A DNA stretch of 64,000 bases, taken from Clostridium cadaveris (GTDB taxonomy: Bacteria; Bacillota; Clostridia; Clostridiales; Clostridiaceae). Position 1 is the stretch's first letter; each line of letters starts with the position of its first letter. The DNA is taken from positions 3,113,001-3,177,000 of the forward strand of contig NZ_CP076620.1 in assembly GCF_020911725.1 (NCBI RefSeq). Reading direction: 5' to 3'. Below, one piece after another: positions 51,628 through 60,537 of this stretch. The notes beneath the pieces are model-generated. The model ran no database searches. It saw only the letters and a program-made list of their open reading frames with translations, and was not told the DNA's origin. The position numbers and the translations under genes were made by a program.

Positions 51628-53244
51628 TTATTCTTGATCTATTATTATTTTTTTAGCTCCAAGTATTGACGATGCACTCATAGAGAATTCATCTAATCCA
51701 TACTCTACAAGAGTAGCTATAGCTGTTTCATCACCAGCCATTTCTCCGCACATTCCACACCATTTTCCTGCTGAGTGAGCACCTTCAATTGTCATCTTTA
51801 TAAGTCTTAAAACTGCTGGATGCATTGGGTTATATAAGTAAGATACCTTCTCACTCATTCTGTCTGCAGCTAATGTATATTGGATTAAGTCATTTGTTCC
51901 TATTGAGAAGAAATCAACATGCTTTGCAAGCTCATCAGCCATTACAGCAGCTGCTGGTATTTCTACCATTATTCCTATTTCGATAGAATCACTAACTTTT
52001 TGTCCCTCATTTAATAATTCAGCTTTGCACTCTTCTACAAAGCTCTTAGCCTGTTCAAATTCGCTTAAAGATGATATCATTGGGAACATTATCTTTAAGT
52101 TTCCATAGTAAGAAGCTCTAAGTAAAGCTCTTATTTGAACCTTGAATATATCTTTTCTATCTAAGCATAATCTTATAGCTCTGTATCCAAGGAATGGATT
52201 CATTTCCTCTGGCATTGGAAGATAAGTAAGCTTTTTGTCTCCTCCGATGTCTAGAGTTCTTATAACAACTGGCTTTCCTTCCATTTTCTCTAGAACATAT
52301 TTGTATGCCTCATATTGTTCTTCTTCTGTTGGCATATCATCTCTATCCATATATAAGAATTCTGTTCTGAAAAGACCTATTCCATCTGCTCCGTTTTCTA
52401 TAACTTTGTGAACATCTTCTGGCTTTCCTATGTTTCCGCACACTTCTATTCTCTTACCAGATTTAGTCTTAACTTTTACATCAATAAGCTTTTTAAGTTC
52501 TTCTTTTTCTTTTTCGTAAGCATCTCTCTTAGCTTCATATTCTTTTACTGTAGCTTCATCTGGGTGTAATATTACATTTCCCTCTACTCCATCTACTATT
52601 ATGAAGTCTCCGTCTTTTACGCTGCTTGTTATATCATTTAATCCAACTATTGCTGGTATTTCTAATGTTCTAGCCATTATAGCACTATGAGATGTTCTTC
52701 CTCCGATATCAGTAAGGAATGCTACAACCTTGCTTCTGTCAAGCTGTGCTGTATCTGATGGAGTTAAATCATATGCTACTACTATTGTGTTTGTTGCTTC
52801 TATATTAAGTCCCATAGCTTTTCCCGCTAAGTTTAATTTTATTCTATTGGCAACATCCTTTATATCTGCTGCTCTTTCTCTCATATATTCATCTTCCATT
52901 GATTCAAATATCATTAAGAAAGTTTGTGCAACTGAATCAACAGCTTTTAAAGCATTAGAGTTGTTTGATTCTATTTCCATTTCCATAGCACCAGTAAATT
53001 CTGGGTCATCTAAAAGCATGATATGACTATCAAAAACTGCAGCCTTTTCTTCTCCCATTTCTGCTAAAGCTTTTTCTTTTATAGATGTAAGCTGAGCTTT
53101 ACATTGCTCTAAAGCATTTTGAAGTCTTTCTTTTTCCGCTTGAATGTCAGTTACCTTTTCATCAGTTATTATTAGCTCATCATTTTCTTTTAATACTACT
53201 GTTCCTATTGCATATCCTTTAGATGCTGCTATTCCTTTTTTCAT
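51628..53244 (-). CDS. ptsI: PTS Enzyme I (phosphoenolpyruvate-protein phosphotransferase)
   Basis: The 538-residue enzyme passes phosphate from phosphoenolpyruvate to HPr, powering sugar uptake by the PTS. It has the HPr-binding N-terminal domain, the phosphohistidine motif GGRTSHSAIMAR, then the PEP-binding barrel with DGIGLFRTEFLYMDRD and EIPAAAVMADELAKHVDF. The start is put at ATG 53244 (AGGAGG ten bases upstream). GTG two codons earlier is possible. The promoter is of sigma-54 type, which is unusual for ptsI. HPr (ptsH) is not adjacent. Confidence 0.97.
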   Translation of the reverse strand: MKKGIAASKGYAIGTVVLKENDELIITDEKVTDIQAEKERLQNALEQCKAQLTSIKEKALAEMGEEKAAVFDSHIMLLDDPEFTGAMEMEIESNNSNALKAVDSVAQTFLMIFESMEDEYMRERAADIKDVANRIKLNLAGKAMGLNIEATNTIVVAYDLTPSDTAQLDRSKVVAFLTDIGGRTSHSAIMARTLEIPAIVGLNDITSSVKDGDFIIVDGVEGNVILHPDEATVKEYEAKRDAYEKEKEELKKLIDVKVKTKSGKRIEVCGNIGKPEDVHKVIENGADGIGLFRTEFLYMDRDDMPTEEEQYEAYKYVLEKMEGKPVVIRTLDIGGDKKLTYLPMPEEMNPFLGYRAIRLCLDRKDIFKVQIRALLRASYYGNLKIMFPMISSLSEFEQAKSFVEECKAELLNEGQKVSDSIEIGIMVEIPAAAVMADELAKHVDFFSIGTNDLIQYTLAADRMSEKVSYLYNPMHPAVLRLIKMTIEGAHSAGKWCGMCGEMAGDETAIATLVEYGLDEFSMSASSILGAKKIIIDQE

Positions 53245-53286
53245 ACTCACTCTTCCTCCTAAATATCATCTTATCCTTAATATATT

Positions 53287-53302
53287 AGCAATTATCATGC
53301 CA
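53287..53302 (-). promoter_or_regulatory. Sigma-54 promoter of ptsI
   Basis: The minus strand reads TGGCATGATAATTGCT, matching TGGCAYNNNNNTTGCW at every fixed base and at exact spacing. The predicted start near 53275 gives a leader of about 32 nt before the ATG. Confidence 0.85.
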
Positions 53303-53375
53303 ATATTGTCGAAACTTCTGAGTCCCTTTACTTTCAATGATTACCTAGTATTTTCGTAAATTCTCAGAATCAATA

Positions 53376-53400
53376 TACCTTGATAAAATTTATCAAGGTA
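53376..53400. promoter_or_regulatory. Perfect 25-bp palindrome upstream of ptsI
   Basis: TACCTTGATAAA and TTTATCAAGGTA are perfect 12-base arms around one A. The centre lies about 88 bp upstream of the -24 element, in the normal position for a sigma-54 activator. It shares the core TTGATAA...TTATCAA with the sites at 53584 and 53615. Confidence 0.75.
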
Positions 53401-53583
53401 CAAAACATTATTTTCTTATCATTCGTAATTTCAAGATAAATTTCTATATTGCCTCTGCTATATTAATGCTTATTTATATAGTTCCCACAAAGTTTATATT
53501 TTACATGAGAAATTATATGTAAGTATGTGTTTTTTATATGAAAATTCTCTAGACTTTCTGAAGATTTTAAATTAATATAGATA

Positions 53584-53600
53584 TTGATAAAAAGTATCAA
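53584..53600. promoter_or_regulatory. Second TTGATA palindrome
   Basis: TTGATA and TATCAA form perfect six-base arms around AAAAG. The site is a relative of the 53376-53400 palindrome. It is 31 bp (three helical turns) from the third copy and 180 bp before the activator gene. Confidence 0.65.
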
Positions 53601-53614
53601 CACTTTTAGAAAAT

Positions 53615-53631
53615 CTGATAATTTTTATCAA
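53615..53631. promoter_or_regulatory. Third TGATAA palindrome
   Basis: CTGATAA and TTATCAA are near-perfect seven-base arms around three T. It has the same core as the other two sites. The remaining part of the 53245-53779 gap shows no gene. Confidence 0.65.
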
Positions 53632-53779
53632 GTTTATAAACTGACTTTTATCTTAAATCCTATTTTCCACTCCATTTGAAACTAAAAAGTCGTTATTTAA
53701 AGGTATAAGCCTTATTATCTCTCACTTAAAAAAGGTGTGAGCATAAAAACTAGTCATAAAATTAAAGAGGTGAAATAAT

Positions 53780-55795
53780 TTGGTTAAAAGAAATGTAACT
53801 GTAAGCATAGAAAATGGTCTTCATACTAGAATTGCTGCGATGGTGGTTAATAAAGCTGCTGAAGTTAAGGAGCGTTATGGAGTTGACCTTCTTATAAAAA
53901 GGAAAAATGATGATTCTTTTATAGGAATAAGCATTCTTGCTTTAATATCTCTTAGAATTCAGCAAGGTGAAGTGATAACCATAGGATCTAAAAATTCTAA
54001 TTATGCTTCAATAAAAGCTGTTGAGGTACTTTGTGACTATATAACAAAAGATCTTGCCTATAATTACGGCATAATGAATGAAGTTGATGCCATAATTCAA
54101 GAGAGTACCATAGCAAATGAACAGATTTTATCGGACCTTCCTATGGGAATTATAGTTATAGATACAAACTGTACAATAAGCAATATAAATTCTTATGCTC
54201 TAAAAATATTAAATAAGCCTTCTAAAGATATTTTAGGTCATCAAATCACAGATGTAATCCCTAACTCTGACCTTCCAAATATAATAAATACAGGAACTAA
54301 AGAGTTTGGTAAGATTCAACATATAAATAATAATATACTCCTGGTAAATCGTTCTCCAATTATATCAGATAATCACATAATAGGTGCCGTTGGAGTTCTT
54401 CAGGATATCTCTGAAGTAATGGGTATGAAGGAAGTAAATACAAGATTCAAAAAACTCCTTGAAGCATCCCATGATATGATTTGCTTTGTTGATGAAAACA
54501 GAAAGATAACTTATATAAATCCAGCTTATGAGCACCATTTTAATATAAATCCAAATGATATTTTAGGAAAAGATCTTTTAGATGTGTCACCAAATGGCCT
54601 TAGAATAAAGTCATTCACATCAAAAGAGAAGATAGAGAATTTTATCCAAAAGAAAGAAGGCATAGAGATAATCTCAAACATAGAACCTCTTTTTATAGAT
54701 GGCGATTTCAAAGGAGTTATATCACTTTCTAAACCTTTAAGTGAAATACGTCATTGGATAGGAAAAGTAAAAAAATATGAGGCTGAGATAGATTACTATA
54801 GAGAAGAGCTCTTAAAACAAAGCAGAGAGCAAAATTCATTTAAGAATATAATCGGATTTAATTCAAATTTGAGAGATATAATTACAATGTGCAAAAAGGC
54901 TTCTCAAAGTCCATCAACAGTTCTTATAGGAGGTGAAAGCGGTACAGGTAAAGAGCTTATTGCAAAAGCTATTCATAGCAATAGTCCTCGTTATAATAAC
55001 ACCTTCGTAAAAGTGAATTGTGCTGCAATACCTGAAACTCTTATGGAGAGTGAATTATTCGGCTATGAGAAAGGAGCATTTACAGGTGCTTTAAAGAGTA
55101 AACCTGGAAAGTTTGCTATAGCTAATGAAGGAACTATATTTTTAGATGAAATTGGCGACCTTCCTCTTTCAATGCAGGTAAAACTTTTACGAGTGCTTCA
55201 AGAAAAAGAATTTGAGAGTCTTGGTTCTACAAAACCACAAAAGATTGATGTAAGAATAATAGCTGCTACCAATAGAAATTTGGCTGAAATGGTTAGAGAT
55301 GGTACATTTAGAGAAGATCTTTACTATAGACTTAATGTTCTCTCCCTAGTCCTACCGCCTTTAAGAGAAAGAAAAGATGATATAAGACTGCTTGTTCATC
55401 ATTTTATCCAAAAATTCAATACTGAACTAAACAAGAATATACTTGGAATTGATAATAATGCATTGATGTTGCTTGAAAGATACGATTGGCCAGGTAATAT
55501 AAGAGAACTTCAAAATATAATAGAACGTGCCATGAATCTATGCGAGTCTTCTATGATAAGCGTATCAGACCTTCCATTTCATCTTAAAGATGAAAAATAT
55601 TCTGGTGATGCTCTTATAAACACTCCAAATGGAGATATTATGCCTTTTGAGTGCTATGAAAAGGAAATAATAAAAGCTGCTATGGCTAAATACGGCAGTT
55701 ACAATAAGGCTGGTAAAGCTCTTGGTCTTACACACAGAACAATTTCATTGAAATGTAAAAAGTACGATATTGATATTAAGAAAATAAATAATTAA
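53780..55795 (+). CDS. HPr-like/PAS/PAS/AAA+/Fis sigma-54 activator
   Basis: A 671-residue activator divergent from ptsI. Residues 1-92 look like an HPr domain: NVTVSIENGLHTRIAAMVVN keeps His15 and Arg17 of the HPr active site, and DDSFIGISILALISLRI matches the Ser46 region. PAS domains follow at about 108-215 and 222-325. The AAA+ domain has GESGTGKE near 385-392, GAFTGA at 432-437 and FLDEIGD. A Fis-type helix-turn-helix ends the protein. The start is TTG 53780 after GAGGTG. It probably binds the three nearby palindromes and activates ptsI. A control link to PTS phosphorylation is inference. Confidence 0.9.
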   Translation: MVKRNVTVSIENGLHTRIAAMVVNKAAEVKERYGVDLLIKRKNDDSFIGISILALISLRIQQGEVITIGSKNSNYASIKAVEVLCDYITKDLAYNYGIMNEVDAIIQESTIANEQILSDLPMGIIVIDTNCTISNINSYALKILNKPSKDILGHQITDVIPNSDLPNIINTGTKEFGKIQHINNNILLVNRSPIISDNHIIGAVGVLQDISEVMGMKEVNTRFKKLLEASHDMICFVDENRKITYINPAYEHHFNINPNDILGKDLLDVSPNGLRIKSFTSKEKIENFIQKKEGIEIISNIEPLFIDGDFKGVISLSKPLSEIRHWIGKVKKYEAEIDYYREELLKQSREQNSFKNIIGFNSNLRDIITMCKKASQSPSTVLIGGESGTGKELIAKAIHSNSPRYNNTFVKVNCAAIPETLMESELFGYEKGAFTGALKSKPGKFAIANEGTIFLDEIGDLPLSMQVKLLRVLQEKEFESLGSTKPQKIDVRIIAATNRNLAEMVRDGTFREDLYYRLNVLSLVLPPLRERKDDIRLLVHHFIQKFNTELNKNILGIDNNALMLLERYDWPGNIRELQNIIERAMNLCESSMISVSDLPFHLKDEKYSGDALINTPNGDIMPFECYEKEIIKAAMAKYGSYNKAGKALGLTHRTISLKCKKYDIDIKKINN

Positions 55796-55799
55796 CACA

Positions 55800-55850
55800 A
55801 ATAAGGTGCTATTGTAATAATAGTTTTTATAACAGCACCTTATTTATTTA
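55800..55850 (+). terminator. Terminator of the HPr-like activator gene
   Basis: AATAAGGTGCT and AGCACCTTATT are perfect 11-base arms, with a partly pairing AT-rich loop and TATTT after. It overlaps the end of a minus-strand remnant. Confidence 0.85.
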
Positions 55851-56086
55851 ACTAAATAGAAGATTCCCGACACCGCATTAATTAATCCAAAAATAATTAG
55901 TGATAACATAATTGGTGATTTAAAGCATGTCTTATATTTGAACATTTCATTTTTTCTAGATGCCTTAAGTGCTAACAGATGCTCTTTTATTTTAAGCTTC
56001 TTAGCTACTCGAAGATAAATACATATAGCTAGTGCTATTATAATTACTTGCGCTACTATAGTTTCACTTGTAAAACTAGTCTTAAT
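55844..56086 (-). pseudogene. Probable remnant of a membrane protein gene
   Basis: An 80-codon open frame without ATG, GTG or TTG in its first half encodes a hydrophobic helix (TIVAQVIIIALAICIYLRVA), a charged linker and a second helix (PIMLSLIIFGLINAVSGIFY). It ends YLVK. A start codon is missing and the frame is closed by TAG upstream. It is best read as a decayed gene or one with an unusual start. It lies between the sigma-54 activator and the Fic gene. Confidence 0.4.
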
Positions 56087-56163
56087 CTAATTATATCAAT
56101 AGCTAAGGCTATAAACCTCATTTACTTGTAATATGGTTCAAATTATCGTATTCTAAAATTTTA

Positions 56164-56874
56164 TTAAAACATACTCCTATTATCTTCAATAAAATCTTTC
56201 TGCTTATTCAAATATTCAATCAACGGTCTTATATTATCATTTGTAGATTCATCTAAAGCTTTTTTATATTCAATTGAACTTTCACCATTCATATATTTAA
56301 GTGATAATCTATTATCAAGTAATTGTTTTAAAAATATAAATCTACCTATTCTCCCATTACCATCTTGAAATGGATGTATCCTTTCAAATTCTAAATGAAA
56401 TTTTGCTATATCTTCTAAAGTTACTTCTTTTAGATTATTAAATTCATTTATTAAAATATTAAGTTTATCTTCAACTTCCCAAGGATTCGCAGTATCGAAG
56501 TTAGCTCCTAATATTTTATTAGAATACTTCTTAAAAACACCTACCAAACCTAAATCGTATAATCTAGTTCTATACATTAAACTAGCATGCCACTCTTTTA
56601 TCATTTCTAAAGTTAAGGGTCTATCTAAATTATCAATAACTAAATCAAATGTATAAAATGAATTAACAGTTTCCTGTACATCGTCTAAGGTATGAGTTCC
56701 TGTAACTATATTTTTTTCCATAAGCATTTGTAACGCTTCTGTTGTAAATGTACTTCCTTCTATTTTATTTGAATGATATATAAAATCATATTTTAAAATT
56801 TCATTTAGTGAATTATGAATTCCCTTTGTTTCTTTTAATATTTTTAGAAATCTATCATAATATTCCTTATTCAT
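56164..56874 (-). CDS. Fic-family protein with N-terminal inhibitory motif
   Basis: The 236-residue protein has the Fic catalytic motif RIHPFQDGNGRIGR (about 166-178), whose His starts AMP transfer to a hydroxyl group of a target protein. SNKIEG at 35-40 fits the (S/T)xxxE(G/N) inhibitory helix of N-terminal (class II) Fic proteins, so it is probably auto-inhibited. The start is ATG 56874, with GGAGGTG eleven bases upstream. No antitoxin gene is adjacent. Targets are unknown. Confidence 0.92.
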   Translation of the reverse strand: MNKEYYDRFLKILKETKGIHNSLNEILKYDFIYHSNKIEGSTFTTEALQMLMEKNIVTGTHTLDDVQETVNSFYTFDLVIDNLDRPLTLEMIKEWHASLMYRTRLYDLGLVGVFKKYSNKILGANFDTANPWEVEDKLNILINEFNNLKEVTLEDIAKFHLEFERIHPFQDGNGRIGRFIFLKQLLDNRLSLKYMNGESSIEYKKALDESTNDNIRPLIEYLNKQKDFIEDNRSMF

Positions 56875-57042
56875 TCTAATCCCTACACCTCCATTAATTA
56901 AATTTCTCATATCTTCTATTTTAAAATTTATAATACATTCAGTAATCCTTGTAATATTATTATTTAATATACTTATATTCTATAATAAACACTTTCTTAA
57001 GTACATATTATAGGTTAATCAGTCCTTTTACAGTTTATTTTT

Positions 57043-60000
57043 TTAACTTCTTTCTATTCTTACTTTGCTTCCACCTCTGCCTGCTTCTGCTGGAGTTAAT
57101 ATTAGTTTTACTGGCACTCTATTTTTTATAGATTCTACGTGACTTATTAGACCTATTTTCAGTTTATCATTATGAATTTTTTCTAATGAACTCATAACAA
57201 CCTCTAAAAGATCATCATCCAAGGTTCCAAATCCTTCATCTAGGAAAAATAATTCTAAAGGCGCAGTGCCTTTAAGCTGAATCTCAGCAGATAAAGCTAA
57301 AGCTAGTGCCAAAGATGCTAAAAATGTTTCTCCTCCTGACAAGGTTGAAGCCTCTCTTTCAACTCCACCATTTTTGTTATCCCTTATAAGGAATTTACCA
57401 TTATCATCTACTTCTAATCCATAGTTTCCATTAGTTATTTCTTTTAATCGTTTTGATGCTTCTATAGATACATATTTTAATCTTGTAGTAGCTACAAATT
57501 CAACAAACTTCTTGCCTTTGAAAAGTTTTTCTAAATCTCCTAAAAGTCCAAGTTTACGGTCAAGCTTTTCCTTCTTTTTTAAAAGTTCAGAAAGCTCAAA
57601 TAGTTTTTCTTTTATAATCCTAACTTCTTCTTCAACTTTTATTTTTGACTCATTAAGTTCTTTATACTTCTCTTCTGTTTTCACCTTATCTTCTTGAAGC
57701 TTTGCCCACTGCTCTTCTTCAATCTCTCTATTATCAAGTTTCTTCAATACACTTTCTATAGCTCCATTATTTTTCGAAACCTCTTCGCTATATCTCTCTA
57801 TATACTCTTTTAAAGATCCAATCTCTTCTACATTAAGTATGTTTTTCTTTGCCTCTTCTATGGTTTTGAACCCTTGAAGTTCTAAATTCTTCTCTATATT
57901 CTTATGATCTTCCGCTTTTCTTTTATGAAGTTCTGTTAATCTGCTCATTACTGCAATAAGCTTTTCATTGTTTTGTTGATATATCTTCTCTTTATCTTCT
58001 TTTATCTTTTCTGCTTTTACAAAATTATCTTCTATTGTCTTTATTATATTTTCAATCTTTATAAGCACAGTGCCTATATCTTCTACATCCCCAACTTTAT
58101 TCTTTATAAGTGATATCTTTTCATTGTGGATTTTAGTCTTTTCTTCTATAGCCGTATTTCCCTTTGTAAGGTCATTTTCTATTTTCTTTGATTCTTGCTC
58201 TAAAGCCTTCATATTAAGATCTGCATCTTCTAATCTCTTTCTATATACCTTTAAATCCTTTAAAAGATTTTCCCTCTCTTTTTCACAAGCTAATATCTCT
58301 TGACTTTTAGCTTTAAAATCCATTATCCCAGTTTCTTTTACAAGGCAATCATAAACTATTTCAATTTCTTTTAATGCTTCATGATTTTTCTCTAAGTCAC
58401 TATCAATTTCCTTAAGCTGATTTTTCTTTTCATTGATTGTACTTCTTAAAGTACTTATGTTAGTTTCAAGTTTATGTTTTTCTTCCAGAAGCTTTTTCAT
58501 ATCTTCTTCTAGTTTATTTTTATTGCCATCATATTCAGATATAGCTTTTTTCAACTGTTCAAAACTATTATTCAATTCTTCTACAGAAATATTTTTGAAG
58601 TCATCACCTAATGCTGCTATGCCATCATTTGCTTTTTCTATATTTCCATTACATATGTCTATATTAGTTTTTCCCTTTGTGATATTTTCTTCTATTAACT
58701 TTAATTCTTTTTCATTTGCTTCAAGTCCCTTTTCTATACCCTTATCATCTCTTAAATCTTTATGTTTAATATTTTCTCTATGATGGTCTGTCGAACCACA
58801 CACTGGGCATACATCGCCTGTTTTTAATTCTTCCCTAAGCTTATAAGCTAGATTTTCTATTTCTAGTTCTTTAATTTTTGTTTTTAATTCTGCAATACTA
58901 TGCTCTAAAAGATTTTTTTTTGCTTCCTCTTTCTGCACGGATATTTTATAATCTTTAAGAGCCTCATTAGCTGATTCTATTATTTTGGTATGCTCATGAT
59001 ACTTATTCCACTTTTCTTTAGCTTCTAGAAGCTGTTTTTGAAGAGCTACTATATCATTTTGGTTTCCCGGACACTTATTAATCATATTTTCCAAAAGAAT
59101 TTTCTTTTCTTCATAAATTTTTTGTTTTTTTTCAAAGGATTTATATAACTCTCTTTCCTTAAGCTGAAGTTCTTCTACATCTCTTTGACCTCTAAGCTTC
59201 TTGGATTCATTACCATTCTTAAGCTTTAATATGTCTTCTAATTTATCTTTAACTCTAGCTCCTTCTAAAACTTTTTCCTTTAAGCTTCCATCTATTTTGA
59301 GCTGTTCAGATTTTTCTTCTGCTTGATTTATACTTGAGTTTATTTCAAATATTTCACCAGAAAGCTTCTCCATAATCTTTGTCTTTTTCTCTAATTCGTC
59401 TCCAAGCTTCACCATGTCTTTTTTCATTATAATTATTTCTTTTTCAATGGTCTCTAAAAGTGCTTTTTCTTTTAATGCATCTTCTGCCTTCTGTTTCTTT
59501 ATGATAAAATCCGGAAGTTTTTCCTCCTTGTTATCTCTGCATTCCTGCCATTGAATATCAGCTTTCTCCTTCTGAGATTTTGAAAACTCCACAGCTTCTT
59601 CAAAATTTCTTTTCTCCTTCTCAGAGTTTGCTATATCATTTATGGTTTTTTCATAAGAATCTATATATGGCATTACCTTAGATGCTCCCTCTCCAAGGAA
59701 TACTTTCTCCTTACATGATTCTATCTCTTCTCTTTTATTTTCAAGAACTTCTTTCTTACATCTAAGTTCCTTTAGTTCAAGCTGCAAATCCCATACAATT
59801 TTTTGATTTTCATATTGCTTTTCTAATTCACTTACTTCTATAGATATCTTTTCTAATTCCTTATTAACTTGCTCAAATAACTCCTCTCTTTCCTTAAGTT
59901 TTTCTTCACTGAAATCTTCATAACCTTTAAGCTGTCCTATAAGAACACTGTTTTCAGTTTTTTCCTTATTGATTTCAAAGGAAAGTTTTCTTGAAAGATC

Positions 60001-60537
60001 ATCACCATATTGCTGAAGATTAAAGAGCCTTTCTAGCATCCTTCTTCTATCTACACCTTCAAGCTTTAAAAATTCGCTGAATTTCCCCTGTGGAAGCACT
60101 ACAGTTCTGGTAAAATCATCTAGATTTAATCCGATTATTTCTTTACATTTATTGTCCACCATTGTCTTCGAGTCTGCGAGTACTTCAGGTATTCCTCCTG
60201 TAATGTCTACTACTTTACATTTACCCGACTTCGCATTCTCTGTCTTTTTATCTTTCTTGAACTCTCTCTCTACTAAATATCTCTTTTTTTCTACTCCCGA
60301 TATCTGAAATTCAAAGCTTACATTTCCACTGTCACAATTAGCATTTATATAATTACTGCTATCTCTAGCTACCTTTCCATATAGTGCTAGGGTTATTCCA
60401 TCTAATACTGTAGATTTACCGCTACCAGTTGGACCAAAGATACCAAAAAGTCCTCTATCACTAAGCTTTTCAAAATCAATAACCTGTTCTTCTATAAAAC
60501 TATTTATTCCCTTTATTTTAAGCTTAATTGGTCTCAT
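57043..60537 (-). CDS. sbcC: SbcC, ATPase/coiled-coil subunit of the SbcCD nuclease
   Basis: A 1164-residue SMC-like protein. The N-terminal Walker A is GIFGPTGSGKSTVLDGI. Two long coiled-coil arms meet at a zinc hook with CPVCGS (about residue 585). The C-terminal half holds the signature TLSGGETFLASLALA and Walker B LELFFLDEGFGTLD. With SbcD it forms an ATP-driven nuclease that opens hairpins and processes DNA ends. Its ATG overlaps the sbcD stop by 14 bp. Confidence 0.96.
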   Translation of the reverse strand: MRPIKLKIKGINSFIEEQVIDFEKLSDRGLFGIFGPTGSGKSTVLDGITLALYGKVARDSSNYINANCDSGNVSFEFQISGVEKKRYLVEREFKKDKKTENAKSGKCKVVDITGGIPEVLADSKTMVDNKCKEIIGLNLDDFTRTVVLPQGKFSEFLKLEGVDRRRMLERLFNLQQYGDDLSRKLSFEINKEKTENSVLIGQLKGYEDFSEEKLKEREELFEQVNKELEKISIEVSELEKQYENQKIVWDLQLELKELRCKKEVLENKREEIESCKEKVFLGEGASKVMPYIDSYEKTINDIANSEKEKRNFEEAVEFSKSQKEKADIQWQECRDNKEEKLPDFIIKKQKAEDALKEKALLETIEKEIIIMKKDMVKLGDELEKKTKIMEKLSGEIFEINSSINQAEEKSEQLKIDGSLKEKVLEGARVKDKLEDILKLKNGNESKKLRGQRDVEELQLKERELYKSFEKKQKIYEEKKILLENMINKCPGNQNDIVALQKQLLEAKEKWNKYHEHTKIIESANEALKDYKISVQKEEAKKNLLEHSIAELKTKIKELEIENLAYKLREELKTGDVCPVCGSTDHHRENIKHKDLRDDKGIEKGLEANEKELKLIEENITKGKTNIDICNGNIEKANDGIAALGDDFKNISVEELNNSFEQLKKAISEYDGNKNKLEEDMKKLLEEKHKLETNISTLRSTINEKKNQLKEIDSDLEKNHEALKEIEIVYDCLVKETGIMDFKAKSQEILACEKERENLLKDLKVYRKRLEDADLNMKALEQESKKIENDLTKGNTAIEEKTKIHNEKISLIKNKVGDVEDIGTVLIKIENIIKTIEDNFVKAEKIKEDKEKIYQQNNEKLIAVMSRLTELHKRKAEDHKNIEKNLELQGFKTIEEAKKNILNVEEIGSLKEYIERYSEEVSKNNGAIESVLKKLDNREIEEEQWAKLQEDKVKTEEKYKELNESKIKVEEEVRIIKEKLFELSELLKKKEKLDRKLGLLGDLEKLFKGKKFVEFVATTRLKYVSIEASKRLKEITNGNYGLEVDDNGKFLIRDNKNGGVEREASTLSGGETFLASLALALALSAEIQLKGTAPLELFFLDEGFGTLDDDLLEVVMSSLEKIHNDKLKIGLISHVESIKNRVPVKLILTPAEAGRGGSKVRIERS

